Program-made: the position numbers and the translations under genes | Assembly (NCBI GenBank): GCA_944363915.1 | Contig: CALVVR010000012.1 | Coordinates: 1-39,757 of the forward strand | Source of the DNA: an uncultured Bacilli bacterium | Lineage (GTDB): Bacteria > Bacillota_I > Bacilli_A > RF39 > UBA660 | Reading direction: 5' to 3' | DNA: 39,757 nt | Shown: in pieces, positions 15,537 to 24,842 of the stretch | How the letters are laid out: each line of letters starts with the position of its first letter | How positions within the stretch are numbered: position 1 is the stretch's first letter | The notes under the pieces: generated by a model | What the model saw: only the letters and a program-made list of their open reading frames with translations | What the model was told of the DNA's origin: nothing | Databases searched by the model: none

Positions 15537-16277
15537 TTACCGATAATACACATCGTTTAAATATAGGCCTTCTGGTGGGGCAGTAATACCAGCTTTTCTT
15601 CGATCTTTAGCTGCCAAAATATCTAAAATATCCTCACTTTTTCTTTTTCCTTCGCCAATTTCTAGTAAAACACCTACCATATTTCTAACTTGATATCGTA
15701 AAAAACCTGTCCCTAAAAATGATATAACAAATTTATTAACATTTTTAATATTTCTAATTAAATTTGTTTGAATAATTGTTCTTGTAAAATCTTCTTTTTC
15801 TTCATCAGCTTTCGAAAAAGATTTAAAATCATGTGTTCCTTCTAAATATTTTAAAGCTCTTTCCATTTCAACTAAATCTAATTTCTTATTATATTGATAA
15901 ACATAATCTTTTTCAATCGGATCATATTCACCCATATTAACTTTATAGATATATTCTTTACCACTAACATTAAATCTAGCATGAAAAGTACTATCAACTT
16001 CTTCTACCTTTTTTACATATATATAGTCATTTAACAAGCTATTTAAAGCTTTTTGTAGTTTTTCTGGTGTTATATCAATATCAAGGTCAAAATGCGCTTT
16101 TTGATTAAAAGCATGAACACCAGCATCGGTTCTTCCAGATGCATGAATACTGACCGGTTCCTTATTTAATTCTTTTAAAGCTTTTTCAACTTCTCCTTGA
16201 ACAGTTTTTAACCTAGGTTGCTTTTGATAACCTTTAAATTTTGAACCATCATAACTAAATGTAATTAAATATCTCAC
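15537..16277 (-). CDS. truA: tRNA pseudouridine(38-40) synthase TruA
   Basis: 246 residues. Makes pseudouridine at positions 38-40 of tRNA anticodon arms. The catalytic Asp is in ASGRTDAGVHA (about residues 47-57); TFSYDGSKFKGYQKQP at the start and GTGFLRYQVRNMVG near the end are family blocks. The start is GTG at 16277, overlapping the ecfT stop by 4 nt (GTGA). The ecfA1-ecfA2-ecfT-truA order is standard in Bacillota. Confidence 0.95.
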   Translation of the reverse strand: MRYLITFSYDGSKFKGYQKQPRLKTVQGEVEKALKELNKEPVSIHASGRTDAGVHAFNQKAHFDLDIDITPEKLQKALNSLLNDYIYVKKVEEVDSTFHARFNVSGKEYIYKVNMGEYDPIEKDYVYQYNKKLDLVEMERALKYLEGTHDFKSFSKADEEKEDFTRTIIQTNLIRNIKNVNKFVISFLGTGFLRYQVRNMVGVLLEIGEGKRKSEDILDILAAKDRRKAGITAPPEGLYLNDVYYR

Positions 16278-17026
16278 AAAAATACTTCCTTTACTATTAA
16301 AATAAATAAACCTAAATGCATGAGTACAATAAATGTATCATAGAATCGCCATTTGTTTTGTCTAAAATTAGTTCTTCTACTATTAACATTATATAATCTT
16401 ACTTCCATCGCATCAGCTAAATCATCAGCTTTTTTAAAACTTAAAACAAACATTGGAATAACTAAAGATTTCAAAGCTAATAATTTACCTTTAAAATTAG
16501 AATGATAATAATCGATACCACGACTAGCTTGTGATTTAATAATTTTATTACCTTGATCGATAATCGTTGGAATAAATCTTAAAGCTAAACTTATCGATAA
16601 AGCCATTTTATTAACAGGAATACCAATTAACCTTAAAGGTGAAAATAATTTTTCTAAGCCATAAGTAATTTCGGTCGGTGGGGTTGTTAAAGTTAAGATT
16701 GAAGTATATAGCACAATATAAATAAGTCTTAAAATGGTAATAATTGTTACTTGTAAACTAGATCCAACTATTATATTAATTATTAATACGAATAATAGTA
16801 ACCATTTTATACTAAGTACTGTTTTTATATAAACATTAGCAGGTATTTTAGTATTAAATAACATAAGAATTAGTAAAATAGACATAACAATATTAAATCT
16901 TATATCAAAGGTTAAAAATATCATAACAATAAATAATAAAACACAAATTATTTTAGCTAAAGGATTCATTTTATGAACTAATGAATTAATTGGATAATAT
17001 CTACCGATCATAACTTTATTTAACAT
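16274..17026 (-). CDS. ecfT: ECF transporter transmembrane protein EcfT
   Basis: About 250 residues from the ATG at 17026, which has AAGGA nine nt upstream inside the end of ecfA2; a start at 17038 is possible. Integral membrane scaffold linking the two ATPases to substrate-binding S components of energy-coupling-factor vitamin and metal importers. Several membrane helices in the first two thirds and one at the end. Coupling-helix signature 1 is present as SQASRGID; signature 2 is altered, DAMEVRLY instead of the usual ARG triplet. No S component lies in the window, so the module is probably shared. Confidence 0.92.
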   Translation of the reverse strand: MLNKVMIGRYYPINSLVHKMNPLAKIICVLLFIVMIFLTFDIRFNIVMSILLILMLFNTKIPANVYIKTVLSIKWLLLFVLIINIIVGSSLQVTIITILRLIYIVLYTSILTLTTPPTEITYGLEKLFSPLRLIGIPVNKMALSISLALRFIPTIIDQGNKIIKSQASRGIDYYHSNFKGKLLALKSLVIPMFVLSFKKADDLADAMEVRLYNVNSRRTNFRQNKWRFYDTFIVLMHLGLFILIVKEVFL

Positions 17027-17861
17027 AGCGATACACATCCTTCATTAAATCATTTATGTCATCACGATAACCAATTTTTATATTTTTCTTTTCTAAAACC
17101 ATCTGTTCAAATTCAATTATTTTAGGTCTTTTCAATCCATACTTCTCTAAATCTTGTTTAAACACTTCATACTTATTGTTATCATAAATAATTTTGCCTT
17201 TATCTAATAAAACAACATGATCAGCAATTTGTAAAAGTAAATCAGTATCATTACTTACTATTATTACTGTCTTTTTATATCTATTTTTTAATAATTTGAT
17301 TATTTTGATTAAGTTTTTTTTACTTTGATTATCTAGACCAATTGTTGGTTCGTCTAATATAACAATTTTAGGATTGAAGGCTAATATAGAAGCAATTGCT
17401 ACTTTACGCATTTCCCCACTACTTAAAGTAAAAGGATTTCTATTCAAATAACTATCATCTAGTCCAACCATCAACAGAGCATCTGATACGTGTTTTTCAA
17501 TACTTTTAACTGATTTTTTAAAATATTTCATTCCAAACTCAATTTCTTCTTTTACTGTATTGCAAAAGAATTGTTCCTCTGGTGTTTGAAATACTAATCC
17601 TATTTTATATCTTAAATTATTAATATTTCGTATTTTTCTTGTCTTACTTATAACATTACTTCCTACTTCAACTCGTCCTTTAGTTGGTATAATTAAAGCA
17701 TTGATTAATTCAATTAAAGTTGTTTTACCACTACCACTTTTACCGATAATGCCACTAATTGTCCCTTCTTTAAAAGTAGTATTTATGTTACCTAAAACCA
17801 TTTTAGAAATTGGTGTTTTTTCATTGTATACATAATATACATCGTTGAATTTTACTTCCAT
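17016..17861 (-). CDS. ecfA2: ECF transporter ATPase EcfA2
   Basis: 281 residues. ATP-binding subunit pairing with EcfA1. Walker A GKSGSGKTT (40-48), signature LSSGE (146-150), Walker B IVILDEP (166-172). The switch-loop His is replaced: IIVSNDTDLL has N204 where SHD is normal. The signature is good. The start overlaps ecfA1 by 10 nt. Together with the weak EcfA1 signature this predicts that the ATP site built on this subunit is inactive or slow. Confidence 0.93.
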   Translation of the reverse strand: MEVKFNDVYYVYNEKTPISKMVLGNINTTFKEGTISGIIGKSGSGKTTLIELINALIIPTKGRVEVGSNVISKTRKIRNINNLRYKIGLVFQTPEEQFFCNTVKEEIEFGMKYFKKSVKSIEKHVSDALLMVGLDDSYLNRNPFTLSSGEMRKVAIASILAFNPKIVILDEPTIGLDNQSKKNLIKIIKLLKNRYKKTVIIVSNDTDLLLQIADHVVLLDKGKIIYDNNKYEVFKQDLEKYGLKRPKIIEFEQMVLEKKNIKIGYRDDINDLMKDVYRYVK

Positions 17862-18649
17862 AATGTATCCACCATCTCTTCCATATCATAGATTGTATGA
17901 TCGATTAAATTATAAAACATCAATCTATTTGATAACTCGACCATAAATGGTAAGTTAAATCCCAAATTGTTTAATCTTTTTTCCTCTTTATACACTTCTT
18001 CTTTGGTTCCTTCTAAAACAATCTTACCACTATCTAAAACATATATTTTATCGCTTATTAATGTATCTTCAATATCATGGCTAATATTGATAATCGTTAA
18101 ACCTTTATCATTTAGCTCTTTTAATATTTTTAATATTTTTTCTTTATCAAAAGGATCTAACATAGTTAAGGCTTCATCTAATATTAAAACTTTAGGATCA
18201 TGAACCAAAGCACTAGCTAAGCTAACTAGTTGTTTTTGATTACTATTCAAATCATGGGGATTAGCTTCTAAAATATCATATATTCCCAAATACTTAGTAA
18301 CTTCTTCGATTTTTTTTCTTATATCCTCTTTTTTATAATTCATATTTTCTAAAGTGAAAGCAATATCATCCATTACAGTTTCCGCAACAAATTGATTATC
18401 TGGATTTGTAAATACGATACCAATTTTTTTTCTTATTTCTTTGCGGTTATCTTTTAAAAGTGGCATTCCATCAATTGTGATACTTCCATTATAGCGATAT
18501 AGACCAACCAATATTTTTACTAATGTTGATTTCCCACTGCCATTTGGTCCAATTAAAGAAGTTATTTTTTTATCTTCAAACTCTAAATTTAAATTGTTGA
18601 ATATTTCTTTATTGCGATAGTTAAATTCGAGATTTTTTATACTAATCAT
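17852..18649 (-). CDS. ecfA1: ECF transporter ATPase EcfA1
   Basis: 265 residues from ATG 18649, chosen because a strong promoter lies just upstream and MISIKNLEFNY is the family start; the longer ORF to 18724 would begin before the promoter. Walker A GPNGSGKST (34-42), Walker B VLILDEA (154-160) and switch His in NISHDI (H191) are intact. The ABC signature is degenerate: LNSNQ (134-138) in place of LSGGQ. Forms a heterodimer with EcfA2 on EcfT. Confidence 0.93.
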   Translation of the reverse strand: MISIKNLEFNYRNKEIFNNLNLEFEDKKITSLIGPNGSGKSTLVKILVGLYRYNGSITIDGMPLLKDNRKEIRKKIGIVFTNPDNQFVAETVMDDIAFTLENMNYKKEDIRKKIEEVTKYLGIYDILEANPHDLNSNQKQLVSLASALVHDPKVLILDEALTMLDPFDKEKILKILKELNDKGLTIINISHDIEDTLISDKIYVLDSGKIVLEGTKEEVYKEEKRLNNLGFNLPFMVELSNRLMFYNLIDHTIYDMEEMVDTLWK

Positions 18650-18668
18650 AGTCCTCACCACTTCTTTT

Positions 18669-18697
18669 ATTATAATATAAAATCTAACATTTTTCAA
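18669..18697 (-). promoter_or_regulatory. Promoter of the ecfA1-ecfA2-ecfT-truA operon
   Basis: Minus strand: TTGAAA (18692-18697), 17-nt spacer, TATAAT (18669-18674). Transcription would start near 18662, leaving a leader of about 12 nt with GTGAGGA as ribosome binding site. Confidence 0.85.
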
Positions 18698-18727
18698 ATA
18701 AACTTTGCTTTTATTTACTAACAATAA

Positions 18728-18766
18728 AGACCAATCAATTTAAATTTTAGATTGGCCTTTTATTAT
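18728..18766 (-). terminator. Intrinsic terminator after the short-chain dehydrogenase
   Basis: A hairpin pairs AAAGGCCAATC with GATTGGTCTTT (one G-T pair) around an AT-rich loop, followed by a short T-containing tract on the minus strand. It lies between the dehydrogenase stop and the ecfA1 promoter. Confidence 0.75.
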
Positions 18767-18796
18767 TTACAATTATTTAACTAATTTAAACTATTT

Positions 18797-19552
18797 CTAT
18801 TTTGTATCTTTTGATTTCTGTAATTTATAACTAATGGGTAATTTAAGACTAAAAGGTAATAATTTTGAAAGATAAATAGCCATTCTTGTAGTAGTACCAG
18901 GAATAATAATCATCTTATTTTTAAACATTTTATCAATAGCATATTTAGTTACATACTCACTACTTAAACTTTTAACTGTAAATTTTACCTTGGCTACTTT
19001 ATTAAATTCGGTATCAACAGGTCCCGGACATAAAGCCCCAATATAAACATTACTGCTATCCTTATCCAATTCTTCTCTAATAGCTAAAGTTAAATGTAGC
19101 AAATACGCTTTAGTAGCATAATAAGTACTCATTAATGGTCCTGGTAAGAAAGCTGCAGCAGATGCGACATTTAAAATATATCCACTATCTCTTTTTTTAA
19201 AATCTTTTAAAAATAATTTAGTTAAAGTATGAACTGTTTTGATATTTAAATCAATCATATCTAATTCGGTATCTAATTTTGTTTCATCAAATTTACCAAA
19301 TAAACCAAATCCTGCATTATTAATTAAAATATCGATTTTTTCTTTTTTTACTTTATCATACAATTTCATACAGTTATAAGTACTAGATATATCTAACTCA
19401 ATTATTTCAACATTGGTATTTAATTCTTTAGCTAATGTTTCCATTTTTTTCTTTCTTCTAGCGACTAATATTAAGTCATACCCTTTAGCACTGAGGATTC
19501 TAGCAAAATCAGCCCCTAATCCACTTGATGCACCTGTTATTAATGCTTTCAT
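18797..19552 (-). CDS. Short-chain dehydrogenase/reductase
   Basis: 251 residues. NAD(P)-dependent oxidoreductase of the classical SDR family. Cofactor motif TGASSGLG (6-13), NNAG (78-81), catalytic S131 with Y144 and K148 (YYATK), and PG motif LCPGPVDTEF. ARRKKK after the second strand suggests NADPH preference. The C-terminus is basic with a hydrophobic stretch, as in SDRs acting on lipids or dihydroxyacetone-type ketones, but the substrate is unknown. It has its own promoter and terminator and interrupts the usual rplQ-ecfA1 adjacency. GGGGTGAT precedes the ATG. Confidence 0.9.
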   Translation of the reverse strand: MKALITGASSGLGADFARILSAKGYDLILVARRKKKMETLAKELNTNVEIIELDISSTYNCMKLYDKVKKEKIDILINNAGFGLFGKFDETKLDTELDMIDLNIKTVHTLTKLFLKDFKKRDSGYILNVASAAAFLPGPLMSTYYATKAYLLHLTLAIREELDKDSSNVYIGALCPGPVDTEFNKVAKVKFTVKSLSSEYVTKYAIDKMFKNKMIIIPGTTTRMAIYLSKLLPFSLKLPISYKLQKSKDTK

Positions 19553-19573
19553 CTAATCACCCCACTATTTATT

Positions 19574-19602
19574 ATTATACTAAAACTAAATAGTAGATAC
19601 AA
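19574..19602 (-). promoter_or_regulatory. Promoter of the short-chain dehydrogenase, inside an inverted repeat
   Basis: Minus strand: TTGTAT (19597-19602), 17-nt spacer, TATAAT (19574-19579). A perfect 8-bp inverted repeat, ACTATTTA (19564-19571) and TAAATAGT (19587-19594), brackets the -10, as an operator might. Confidence 0.65.
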
Positions 19603-19688
19603 TAATTAAAATAAAATTTGTCATTTTTTTCTTTAAAAAAACACAATAAAAGAGTTAGTCTAAAATATAGGGAGTTTTATCAAACAAC

Positions 19689-19716
19689 AAAAAAAAGATA
19701 CCTTATTTGGCATCTT
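19689..19716 (-). terminator. Terminator of the ribosomal superoperon
   Basis: Stem AAGATGCC / GGTATCTT (one G-T pair) with a 6-nt loop, followed by eight T on the minus strand. It overlaps the rplQ stop codon (19703-19705). Confidence 0.9.
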
Positions 19717-20059
19717 CCTCTACTAATTCTATAATAACCATCAAAGCATCGTCACCACGACGTTCGTCTAGTTTAAGTATTCTTGTATATCCACCATTAC
19801 GATTAGCATAACGAGGAACTAAAACATCAAATACTTTTTTAACGGCTTCGTTATCATTGTGTAAGAATGCTAAAGCTTGTCTACGAGCTACTAAAGTACC
19901 TTTCTTACCATATGAAATCATTTTGTCTAAAAACTTACGTACTTCTTTAGCACGAGTTTCAGTTGTTGTGATTTTTTCATTCATAATTAAGTCTTTAGTT
20001 AAATTAGCAAGCATACTTCTTCTGTGTTTAGAGTCACGTCCTAATTTTCTATAAGCCAT
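19703..20059 (-). CDS. rplQ: 50S ribosomal protein L17
   Basis: 118 residues, the normal bacterial length. Family start [20 protein letters not shown] and end with VIIELVE. Large-subunit protein near the peptide exit tunnel. Last gene of the alpha operon, 10 nt after rpoA with GGAGG upstream; its stop is within the operon terminator. Confidence 0.97.
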   Translation of the reverse strand: MAYRKLGRDSKHRRSMLANLTKDLIMNEKITTTETRAKEVRKFLDKMISYGKKGTLVARRQALAFLHNDNEAVKKVFDVLVPRYANRNGGYTRILKLDERRGDDALMVIIELVEEDAK

Positions 20060-20069
20060 AATTTACCTC

Positions 20070-21020
20070 CTAGTCTTCATCACGGAATCTAAGTCCCATA
20101 CCTTTAATTTTATCAATAACTTCTTTTAATGATTTTTTACCTAAATTACGAATCTTCATCATTTCTAATTCTGATTTAGCTGTTAAATCACCTAAAGTAT
20201 TAATATTAGCTCTTTTTAAACAATTAAATGCTCTTACTGAAAAATCTAAATCTTCAATTGGTGTTTCTAGTTTTTTAAGTTTACTATCTTCTTCTTTAGC
20301 TGACATAATACCAGTCATATCAGCAATATCACTTAAATCTAATAAAACATTAAAGTGTTCAATTAGTATTTTAGCTCCTAAAGCGATAGCTTCTTCTGGT
20401 CTTAATGAACCATTAGTATATACATTTAAAATTAATTTATCGTAGTTAGCGTCTTGACCAACACGAGCAGTATCTACTTCATAGCTAATTCTTTCAATTG
20501 GTGAATATAGAGCATCGATTGGAATATAGCCGATTTTATTATTCTCAATAAATTTCTTATTTTCGTTACTTGGTACATAACCACGACCATTACTAACGAT
20601 TAATTCCATATCTAATTTTCCACCTTTAGCTAAAGTTGCGATAACTAAGTCTTTATTAATTATTTCAACATCAGCATCAGTTTCAATATCTCCAGCTTTA
20701 ACTTCACCTTCTTTAGAAGCATGTAAGTGTAATACTTTATCTTCTTCAGTATTGTTCTTTAAAACAACACTCTTTAAGTTTAAGATGATAGTTGTAACAT
20801 CTTCGATAACACCTTCAATTGTTTGAAATTCATGCATTACGCCATCAATTTTAACAGCGACAATCGCACTACCTGGCATACTAGATAACATTACTCTTCT
20901 TAAAGCGTTACCTAAAGTAGTACCAAATCCTCTTTCAAGTGGTTCAAGTTCAAATTTTCCGTAATTATTATTTTCAACATATTCAGTTATTTTATATGTT
21001 GGTTTTTCAAATTTTAGCAT
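20070..21020 (-). CDS. rpoA: DNA-directed RNA polymerase subunit alpha
   Basis: 316 residues. Scaffold for core RNA polymerase assembly and a contact point for UP elements and activators. N-terminal dimerisation domain about 1-230 (LEPLERGFGTTLGNALRRVMLSSMPG is the conserved block; VKIDGVMHEF follows). Linker about 231-245, then the helix-hairpin-helix C-terminal domain (SVRAFNCLKRANINTLGDL ... RNLGKKSLKEVIDKI). Both domains are complete. Lies between rpsK and rplQ as usual. Confidence 0.98.
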   Translation of the reverse strand: MLKFEKPTYKITEYVENNNYGKFELEPLERGFGTTLGNALRRVMLSSMPGSAIVAVKIDGVMHEFQTIEGVIEDVTTIILNLKSVVLKNNTEEDKVLHLHASKEGEVKAGDIETDADVEIINKDLVIATLAKGGKLDMELIVSNGRGYVPSNENKKFIENNKIGYIPIDALYSPIERISYEVDTARVGQDANYDKLILNVYTNGSLRPEEAIALGAKILIEHFNVLLDLSDIADMTGIMSAKEEDSKLKKLETPIEDLDFSVRAFNCLKRANINTLGDLTAKSELEMMKIRNLGKKSLKEVIDKIKGMGLRFRDED

Positions 21021-21039
21021 CTATTAATCCTCCTTTTAA

Positions 21040-21423
21040 TTATCCTCTCGGACGTTTTGGTGGACGGCATCCGTTGTGAGGAATTGGTGTTACATCAGAG
21101 ATAGAAGTAATTTCTAATCCAGCTGTTTGTAATGAACGAATAGCTGTTTCTCTACCTGATCCCAATCCTTTAACATAAACTTCTACTTTTTTCATACCCA
21201 TTTCAGCGGCTGCACGACCAGCTGCTTCAGCTGACATACCAGCAGCAAATGGAGTTGATTTTTTACTTCCTTTGAAACCTAAAGTTCCGGCAGAAGCCCA
21301 ACTAATTACATTTCCATCCATATCACTTATTGAAACAATTGTATTATTAAAAGTTGAATGAATATATGCTTTCCCTTCAGGGACATTCTTTTTAACTTTT
21401 CTCTTTCTTGCTTTATAAGCCAT
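21040..21423 (-). CDS. rpsK: 30S ribosomal protein S11
   Basis: 127 residues. Lines the platform cleft of the small subunit near the E-site mRNA. Family blocks: [32 protein letters not shown] and the C-terminal [10 protein letters not shown]. 21 nt after rpsM; AAGGAGG precedes the ATG. Confidence 0.98.
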   Translation of the reverse strand: MAYKARKRKVKKNVPEGKAYIHSTFNNTIVSISDMDGNVISWASAGTLGFKGSKKSTPFAAGMSAEAAGRAAAEMGMKKVEVYVKGLGSGRETAIRSLQTAGLEITSISDVTPIPHNGCRPPKRPRG

Positions 21424-21444
21424 AATTTAACCTCCTTTTAAAGT

Positions 21445-21810
21445 TTATTTCTTCTTATTAGCTACTACTTTACCTTTACCTTTACGAGTACGAGCATTTC
21501 TATTTGTTCTTTGTCCTCTTACTGGTAAACCTTTTTTATGACGAGTTCCTTGGTAACTATTAATTTCCATTTTAGTTTTAATATTCATACTTACTTCACG
21601 TCTTAAATCACCTTCAGTAGTATATTTATTTACTTCGTCACGGATTTTAGCTAATTCGTCAGTAGTTAATTCTCCTGCTCTTTTATTAATATCAACATTA
21701 GCATCCTTTAAAATTTGGTTTGATAAACTTCTACCAATTCCATAAATATAAGTTAATGCGATTTCAATTCTTTTATTATTTGGTATATCTACACCTTTAA
21801 TACGTGCCAT
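21445..21810 (-). CDS. rpsM: 30S ribosomal protein S13
   Basis: 121 residues. Forms intersubunit bridges in the small-subunit head. Family features: [26 protein letters not shown], and the C-terminal [15 protein letters not shown]. Follows rpmJ by 14 nt. Confidence 0.98.
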   Translation of the reverse strand: MARIKGVDIPNNKRIEIALTYIYGIGRSLSNQILKDANVDINKRAGELTTDELAKIRDEVNKYTTEGDLRREVSMNIKTKMEINSYQGTRHKKGLPVRGQRTNRNARTRKGKGKVVANKKK

Positions 21811-21824
21811 ATAAACACCTCCTA

Positions 21825-21938
21825 TTAACCTTGTCTTTGTTTATGTTTAGGGTTAGAGCATATTACATATACTTTTCCCTTACGTCTAATTATCTTACAT
21901 TTATCACACATTTTTTTGACTGATGGTCTTACTTTCAT
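21825..21938 (-). CDS. rpmJ: 50S ribosomal protein L36
   Basis: 37 residues: [11 protein letters not shown] at the start and NPKHKQRQG at the end. Too short for many gene finders. It carries the zinc-binding set C11, C14, C27 and H32, so it is the Zn-containing form. Large-subunit assembly protein. Located between infA and rpsM as expected; GGAGGG precedes the ATG. Confidence 0.97.
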   Translation of the reverse strand: MKVRPSVKKMCDKCKIIRRKGKVYVICSNPKHKQRQG

Positions 21939-21952
21939 AATATTCCCTCCTA

Positions 21953-22168
21953 CTATTTTCGGTAAGTGATGCGCCCGCGTGTTAAATCATATGGTGAAAG
22001 CTCAACAACTACTGTATCACCTGTTAAAATGCGAATCTTATTCATTCGGATTTTACCAGAAACGCGAGCAATTACAGTATGTTTGTTTTCTAATTCAATC
22101 CTATATTCGTTACGAGGTAAAACATCGATTACTTTACCTTCAACTTCTATAACATCATTATTAGCCAT
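21953..22168 (-). CDS. infA: Translation initiation factor IF-1
   Basis: 71 residues, one OB fold ([21 protein letters not shown] ... [18 protein letters not shown] ... RGRITYR). Binds the ribosomal A site during initiation. Four nt after map. Confidence 0.97.
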   Translation of the reverse strand: MANNDVIEVEGKVIDVLPRNEYRIELENKHTVIARVSGKIRMNKIRILTGDTVVVELSPYDLTRGRITYRK

Positions 22169-22172
22169 TTTA

Positions 22173-22913
22173 TCACCTCTTTGTCAAGATTTCATACCCA
22201 TCTTTAGTTATTAAAACTGTATGTTCAAAATGGGCTGATGGCTTATCATCCGCTGTGATGATAGTCCAATCATCATCTAAAATATAAATATCAGCCGTTC
22301 CTAAATTAAGCATTGGTTCAACAGCAATAACCATACCTTTTCTTAAAACCATGCCAGTATTTTTATTACCGTAGTTTGGAACATCTGGTGATTCGTGTAA
22401 ATGTTTACCAACACCGTGTCCAACTAATTCTTTAACCACACCTAATTTATGAGCTAATGCATACTTTTCTACAGCATAACCAATATCACCAATATGGTTA
22501 CCAGGTTTAATAACACTTAAACCTTCATATAAAGCTTTTTCTGTATGCTCTAATAGATATTTTTTATCTTCATCGATAGTTCCAACTGGATAACTCCAAG
22601 CTGAATCACCGTGATAGCCCTTATAACAAGCACCAATATCAATAGAAATAATATCGCCATCTTGTAATACTCTATCGCTTGGAATACCATGAACTACCTC
22701 TTCATTAATCGAAGTACAAATTGAAGCTGGAAAACCATCATAATTTAAAAATGAGGGGGTTGCATCTTGACTTATTATAAAATCATAAGCTAGTTTATCT
22801 AATTCGTTAGTAGTAATACCCGGTTTAATAAATTGCTTCAAATAGTTATGGGTATCGCCTACAATTTTACCAGCTATTCTTAATAATTCAATTTCTTCAT
22901 TTGACTTAATCAT
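22173..22913 (-). CDS. map: Methionine aminopeptidase, type I
   Basis: 246 residues. Removes the initiator Met from new proteins. Pita-bread fold with metal ligands in [16 protein letters not shown] (two Asp), [12 protein letters not shown] (His), AVEPML (Glu) and FEHTVLI (Glu). No N-terminal zinc-finger extension. Between adk and infA, the standard Bacillota order. Confidence 0.97.
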   Translation of the reverse strand: MIKSNEEIELLRIAGKIVGDTHNYLKQFIKPGITTNELDKLAYDFIISQDATPSFLNYDGFPASICTSINEEVVHGIPSDRVLQDGDIISIDIGACYKGYHGDSAWSYPVGTIDEDKKYLLEHTEKALYEGLSVIKPGNHIGDIGYAVEKYALAHKLGVVKELVGHGVGKHLHESPDVPNYGNKNTGMVLRKGMVIAVEPMLNLGTADIYILDDDWTIITADDKPSAHFEHTVLITKDGYEILTKR

Positions 22914-22916
22914 AAT

Positions 22917-23573
22917 CTAACCTCGATTAATAATTTTTTCAATTTCACTAAATGTTCTTTCTTTACTTATCCCACTACCAACAGTATATAGGCAACCTTT
23001 ACTTCTAAAATAATTGATTAAAGGATAAGTTTCGTTCATAAATGTTTGATATCTTTTTTCAAATGTTTCTTCATTATCATCTTTTCTTTTACTTAAAGCA
23101 CCATGACATAAATCACATGTACCAAACATTTTAGGTTTATTATCTTCGATTTGATCATTATAAACAGCACCACAAGTTGGACAAGATAATCTACCAACTA
23201 TTCTTTTTTTAGTTATATCTTTACTAGCATCTAAATAGATAACATCGCCTAAAGGTCGGTTTAGTTTTTCTAATAGTTTTAAATAACTTTCTGCTTGATT
23301 AATATTTCTTGGAAAACCATCTAAAATATAACCATTCTTACAATCATCTTTAGATATTCTTTCTTCTAATAATCTTAAAACGATATCATCGGTTACTAAA
23401 GCTCCTGTTTCCATAGTTTTTCTAATTATATCGCCCAACTCACTTTGTTCATTGGTTGCTGCTCTTAATAAATCGCCAGTAGAAATATGGGGGATATGAT
23501 ACTTTTCTTGTAATAATTTTGATTGTGTTCCTTTACCTGCAGCAGGTGGAGCAATTAAAATTATATCTCGCAT
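22917..23573 (-). CDS. adk: Adenylate kinase, zinc-type LID
   Basis: 218 residues. Interconverts AMP + ATP with 2 ADP. The phosphate-binding loop reads APPAAGKGTQ rather than the usual GxPGxGKGT: two Gly are replaced by Ala, while GKGT is kept. AMP-binding HISTGDLLR and DGFPRN are normal. The LID domain has four Cys, CPTCGAVYND ... CDLC, the structural zinc type of Gram-positives. The ATG shares one base with the secY stop (TAATG). Confidence 0.96.
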   Translation of the reverse strand: MRDIILIAPPAAGKGTQSKLLQEKYHIPHISTGDLLRAATNEQSELGDIIRKTMETGALVTDDIVLRLLEERISKDDCKNGYILDGFPRNINQAESYLKLLEKLNRPLGDVIYLDASKDITKKRIVGRLSCPTCGAVYNDQIEDNKPKMFGTCDLCHGALSKRKDDNEETFEKRYQTFMNETYPLINYFRSKGCLYTVGSGISKERTFSEIEKIINRG

Positions 23574-24841
23574 TATCTTCTTCCTTTTCTATAACTTCTA
23601 CTTTGTAATTGACTTTCTAATTGTTTGTAAGTTTCTAAAGCTACTCCAACAACAATTAGTAATCCTGTTCCACCGATGGTAACATTACTTGATAATCCAG
23701 AGAATAAACCAAATATGACTGGAATACCAGCTAAAATAGCTAAGAATAATGCTCCAACGATAGTAATGCGGCTAATAGTATTACTAATATATTCCGTCGT
23801 TTCTTTACCCGGTCTAACACCTGGAATATAACCGCCATTTTTATTTAAATTGTCACTCATCTCACTTGGTTTGATTTGCATAAATGTATAAAAATAAGCA
23901 AAGACAAATATTAAAATAATATATAGTGAGAAACCAACTGGACTTGTCATTGATAAATATTGATTAACAAAATTGGTAAATCCATCGTTTTTAACAAACG
24001 TAGCAATAAATGATGGTATTGATATTAGTGCTGATGCGAAGATTACCGGCATAACACCAGCTGAATTTAATTTAAATGGTATGTAGTTTTGTCTACCACC
24101 AAATGCACTGTTTGATTTATTAGCATATTGAACGTTGATTCTTCTTTCAGCGCCTTCAACATAAACAACACCTAAGATAATAGCTACATAAACAATAACA
24201 TATAAAATAAATAATAAAATACCTGTTATTGAACTATCACTAGTTAGTTCAGTAAATGCTGTAGCAAACATCGTCGGCATACTAGAAATAATACCAGCCA
24301 TAATTATTAAGGAAATACCGTTGCCAATTCCTTTAGCAGTAATCTGGTCTCCTATCCACAATAGTAAAGATGTACCAGCTGTTAAAACTAACGCAAATTG
24401 TAAATAATCAACATTTAATATGCCAGTTCCAGCATCACCTAAGAAAGCAAAGGAATAAATATATCCTTGAACGAATGCTAAAGCGATACCGGTAATTCTC
24501 GTAATTTTATTAAGTTGTGTACGTCCTACGCCACCTTGTTTTTTCAATTCTGATAAATAAGGTACGATATCCATAGCTAATATTTGAATAATGATTGATG
24601 CTGTAATGTATGGCATAACACCTAAAGCAAAAATTGAAAATTGCTCTAAAGCACCACCACCCATAACATTAATCAACTCTAGAAATCCTAGTTGTGTTAC
24701 ACCTAGTGAATATTCATCAATACCTGGAACAATAATTGCTTTACCTAGTACAAAGACGAATAGACAAGCTAAAGTGAATAATATTCTTTTTTGAATATCT
24801 TTGTTTTTTGGATTAAATATTTGCTTAATAGTCGCAAACAC
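23573..24841 (-). CDS. secY: Preprotein translocase subunit SecY
   Basis: 422 residues with ten hydrophobic segments, the expected length and topology. Channel for Sec-dependent secretion and membrane insertion. Typical blocks: FTLACLFVFVLGKAIIVPGID, GIGNGISLIIMAGI, PGVRPGKETTEYI (cytosolic loop), and a basic C-terminus. Two nt after rplO. Confidence 0.97.
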   Translation of the reverse strand: MFATIKQIFNPKNKDIQKRILFTLACLFVFVLGKAIIVPGIDEYSLGVTQLGFLELINVMGGGALEQFSIFALGVMPYITASIIIQILAMDIVPYLSELKKQGGVGRTQLNKITRITGIALAFVQGYIYSFAFLGDAGTGILNVDYLQFALVLTAGTSLLLWIGDQITAKGIGNGISLIIMAGIISSMPTMFATAFTELTSDSSITGILLFILYVIVYVAIILGVVYVEGAERRINVQYANKSNSAFGGRQNYIPFKLNSAGVMPVIFASALISIPSFIATFVKNDGFTNFVNQYLSMTSPVGFSLYIILIFVFAYFYTFMQIKPSEMSDNLNKNGGYIPGVRPGKETTEYISNTISRITIVGALFLAILAGIPVIFGLFSGLSSNVTIGGTGLLIVVGVALETYKQLESQLQSRSYRKGRR

Positions 24842-24842
24842 T

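Noticed and set aside
18650-18724. 25-residue N-terminal extension of EcfA1
   Set aside because: The promoter -10 and -35 lie inside it; the family start is the ATG at 18649.
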